In this document: positions 61,391 through 64,000 of the stretch, piece after piece | Layout: each line of letters opens with the position of its first letter | Numbering within the stretch: position 1 is the stretch's first letter | Source of the DNA: Hyphochytrium catenoides | Lineage: Eukaryota > Sar > Hyphochytriomycetes > Hyphochytriales > Hyphochytriaceae | Length of the DNA: 64,000 nucleotides | Direction: 5' to 3' | Assembly (NCBI GenBank): GCA_900088475.1 | Contig: FLMG01000988.1 | Location: forward strand, 90,808 to 154,807 | The notes under the pieces: generated by a model | Told to the model about the DNA's origin: nothing | The model's database searches: none | The model's input: only the letters and a program-made list of their open reading frames with translations | Position numbers and translations under genes: made by a program

Positions 61391-62719
61391 CTACGGCTTC
61401 CATCGGACTTTATCCAGTGCAACCTGCGCCGCCCTACTGATATTGGTATCACTATGCTTGCTCAGCTCTTCGAGTCTCTGCAGGAATGCATCGTCACTTA
61501 TAAGCTCCTGCCTCACAGCTGGTAGTGCCGTAGTAATAGCTAACGTCTTTAAACCATTGAGTTGGACCAATCTGCTGGCAGACGAGTCTAGCAGCAACTT
61601 TACGACTTCTTTTGTGAGCTCGCAGCGATGAAACGCTTGCTTTCCTCCGTCTTCTATGACAATGTTCATGAGTGCTCCAATGGCTGCAGCTTTGCAGTCG
61701 TTGCCGCCTTGCCTAACTAGAACAGTCAATTTGTCCACAGCACAATGCTCAATGGACAGCACTTTGCCTACAAAAGGATGTTTAGCTCTGCCGGACCCGA
61801 AAGGCTCCTCTAAGCGCTCATAGGAGCTTTAGCTTACCTCCTTCATGATTGCAGAGTGAGCAAAGGGTATCGCAGGCACAGATAACAACGCCAGGATCTG
61901 AGTGGGAAAGCAGACGAATGACGGCTTCAACTGCCCCTGCCTCAAGAGCTAGTCTAAAAGCCGTTCCTGCTCTATCGATGACAAGCTTCCCAATAATTTT
62001 CAGAGTATTCTGGACTGTAGACGGGTTGTCTCTCGTTAGCCCTTTCACTAAGACGGTAAAGCTTTCCCTCGATGTAATCTGTAATAGATCTCAGTGATCA
62101 GCACTCCCCTTTACCGACTGGCACTCAGGAGTGAGACTTACGTGAGCGCAGGCTTGGGGATTCGCGCTAAGCAGCATCAACCCGTGGATGACGCTATCTC
62201 TGTTTAAACTATCCGTATGATCGATATTTGCTACCTGGTGAATGGTAAGCCTCATCCCTTCACATGCCACAGGAGGCTGATGACGTACCATATTCCCTAT
62301 TGCCTCAGGAGATGCCTTGATAAGTGCAGTCCTACCGTTCGCACTGCATGCCAAGTGACGAAAGCAGATGCAGGCGTTTTGGCGGATATTCTCATCCTCA
62401 TCAATGAGGAGTGGAACGAGCAATGTCATCATCCCTTTATCCAGACACTGAGCCACATCTTCGGGATGAGTTAACATCCTAGACGTCGTCTTCAAAGCAT
62501 TACGCTTCACATCCTGCATAAGTGGTTAGCTCCTCCTTCTTTGATAATCTCGCTGTGTTTGGGCTTAACCTGGTCCTTATCCTCGATTTGACGCTTGAGC
62601 TTTGCCCACTTCTCTGCACCAAATGCCTCTGTGATGACGGTCTTTGGTGGAAGCTCTGGATTGTTCTTCACATCCTTGAATGCTATTTGCTGTGCGTTAG
62701 ATAGGTGTTTGACGCTCAT
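61391..62719 (-). CDS. Armadillo-repeat protein resembling radial spoke head 14
   Basis: Four exons from ATG 62717-62719 (MSVKHLSNAQQIAFKD) to TAG 61391-61393, about 380 residues. Exon 1 ends just before an intron with a GTTAAG donor, a CTAAC branch-like element and a TGCAG acceptor of about 60 bp. The body is ARM repeats: RNALKTTSRMLTHPEDVAQC, LVPLLIDEDENIRQNACICF, LAVEAV-type VEAVIRLLSHSDPGVVICAC, VKLLLDSSASRLVQLNG. The length and N-terminal layout fit RSPH14/RTDR1, a radial-spoke protein of motile cilia. Other ARM proteins with similar repeats cannot be excluded from sequence reading alone. Confidence 0.72.
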
Positions 62720-63613
62720 AGCTCTTAGAGTCAATCTCTAACTTTACTTCTTCCTGTATCAAGTTGAAGTGGTAAGCGTCCACTGGTCAGGGCTATCACT
62801 TCCGGAAACTCATGAAGCTCAGCTCTGTCGAGCAGGTAGGTGATCACTGATGAAGATCAATCAATGGTGAGGCTTTGATGATGTGGCAGCAATCTCACGC
62901 CAAAATGCACTCAGAATTTGTGACTTGTGAATGACTTCAGCAGGAAGAGTATGAAACGACCTTCTTCGGTTATCGGTTATCAGTCTAAAGAACTGTTATT
63001 GATTCTAGTAATCGCTTAGCCCTTCCCTTGGTAATCAGACCCCTGGCTCATTGGTCATCAACATCAATCAGAACCAAGAACCAAGAAGCTCTAGCAATAA
63101 CCGAAGCGCAAACTGATCAGTCCATCAGTCCATCACCACCAAGGCCGATGATCTCTTCTTTGTCTTCTCAAAAGCAGCCAGGGACCTCCGTCAAAAGCCT
63201 GCTTTTGTCGTTGTCCGGTTGGCGACAGTGGCCAGGCAGCTCAACTTCACATTGTGACAAGAACTTGAGGTGAGTATTTTTGTCCTTCCCAAGGACGAGG
63301 GCAAGGTAGACTTTGCTCTCGCGATAGACACGACGAGCCGTTACCTCAGTCCAACGCCACCGTGAGGTCGTCGTGGGCCACGCAAGCAACAATAGTGCCT
63401 CCGCATTTCGTTGGTGCCAGCACGTGACCCCATTTTCCAGAGAACTTAGGCCTGGAACGCACTCTCGCTTCTAGTGAAGCCTAACTGTCCAACATGGCAG
63501 AGCATGAGCAAAGGGGAGACCTCAGTCACCCCACCAAAAGGCAAAAGGTCATCAGCGGTCGACTGTGGTATTACTGCTTCACAATCAGGGACTGACTTTC
63601 TTGGTCGAGGTAG
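62720..63613. other. Intergenic, divergent promoter of the RSPH14-like gene and Notchless
   Basis: No convincing coding sequence on either strand. Contains repeated tcagtccatcagtccatc near 63118-63136. Confidence 0.45.
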
Positions 63614-64000
63614 ATGGAGGAACTCCAGCACTTGGACGAAGAAGAAGACGATGCGCCAGCATCAGTAATCGTCCAGTTCGTTTCAGTTGAGGTATCACTT
63701 GACCCAATTTGAACCAAAAGACCGTGTGTAAGGAGTCTGGGCATTCACAGGGTGAAGAGGTAGGCGTACAACTGGACATACCCATCACCTCGACTCCATT
63801 GCAGATGGAGGAGGTCGTTAACCACCTTCTCGAGGTAATCCCAGCTGCCTAGATAAGCGCACCATTCTTTCCTGCCTCTAAGCATCAGTTTACTGTCGAC
63901 CTTGCCCGCCCCTCACTTGAACTTGTAGAATGGCAGCAACAAGGTGCCCTATGCCTTCTACGTTAACGACGTTGAGATTACTAGTTCAATTCAGGAGACA
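63614..64000 (+). CDS. Notchless (NLE1/Rsa4), N-terminal exons, 3' partial
   Basis: Three exons fit exactly in phase: 63614-63691 (26 codons, MEELQHLDEEEDDAPASVIV), 63751-63834 (28 codons) and 63929 to the window end. They give VIVQFVSVEGEEVGVQL, IPITSTPLQMEEVVNHLLE and VPYAFYVNDVEITSSIQET, the NLE (ubiquitin-like) domain that precedes the WD40 propeller. Rsa4/NLE binds the MIDAS domain of Rea1/Midasin in 60S ribosome maturation. WDR12/Ytm1 shares the domain, but DVEITSS and the start are closer to NLE1. Introns are 59 and 94 bp with canonical ends. Confidence 0.9.

Noticed and set aside
1-64000. tRNA, rRNA or CRISPR features
   Set aside because: I looked for T-loop-like GGTTCGAATCC segments, conserved rRNA blocks and regularly spaced repeats and saw none that held up.

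Overview
The window is nuclear DNA from an intron-rich, compactly organised eukaryote. Almost every gene is broken by short GT-AG introns, mostly about 50-90 bp. TAA, TAG and TGA all act as stops, so the genetic code is standard. The neighbours include spliceosome recycling, translation initiation, ERAD, mitochondrial lipoylation, SMC5/6 and ribosome assembly genes. An armadillo protein resembling the radial-spoke protein RSPH14 (61391-62719) hints at a lineage that makes a motile cilium at some stage. I cannot place it more closely than a flagellated unicellular eukaryote (chytrid-like fungus, stramenopile or alga are all possible) without database searches.

Layout. 1-9075: the 3' part of a SART3/Prp24-like U6 snRNP factor converges on a complete eIF3a gene. 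9813-13022: two tandem alpha/beta hydrolase paralogues, then a derlin on the other strand (13189-14225). 15050-18010: a heavily decayed Ty1/copia retrotransposon with a hairpin-forming inverted duplication inside its gag. 18615-20150: a PX-RING protein. 20685-21888: a broken MFS phosphate-transporter pseudogene. 22393-30484: a very large minus-strand gene joining FYVE, C1-type zinc fingers, C2 domains and MCTP-like C-terminal membrane segments. 31460-37475: two tandem paralogues of a mitochondrially targeted helical-repeat (PPR-like) protein. 39863-41617: an intronless gene for a 584-residue single-pass membrane protein of unknown function. 43577-45148: an F-box / cytochrome b5 / CHORD-like zinc-finger fusion. 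45446-46812: lipoyl synthase. 47496-48890: NSE1. 48956-58652: a very exon-rich F-BAR-like / GRAM / VASt / transmembrane protein, a candidate sterol transporter at membrane contacts. 59443-61313: a leucine-rich-repeat protein. 61391-62719: the RSPH14-like protein. 63614-end: the first exons of Notchless (NLE1/Rsa4).

Nothing looks like an operon or a dedicated gene cluster. Most genes are independent housekeeping genes in convergent or divergent pairs. The least ordinary content is the three multidomain architectures (FYVE-C1-C2-PRT_C, F-box-cyt b5-CHORD-like, F-BAR-GRAM-VASt), the two tandem duplications, the intronless membrane-protein gene and the fossil copia element. Two of the unusual proteins (FYVE-C2-MCTP-like and GRAM-VASt) are of classes that work at ER-plasma membrane or endosomal contacts; their closeness here may be chance. 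Exon boundaries below were read by eye from splice motifs and conserved motifs, so gene spans are firmer than individual exon ends.
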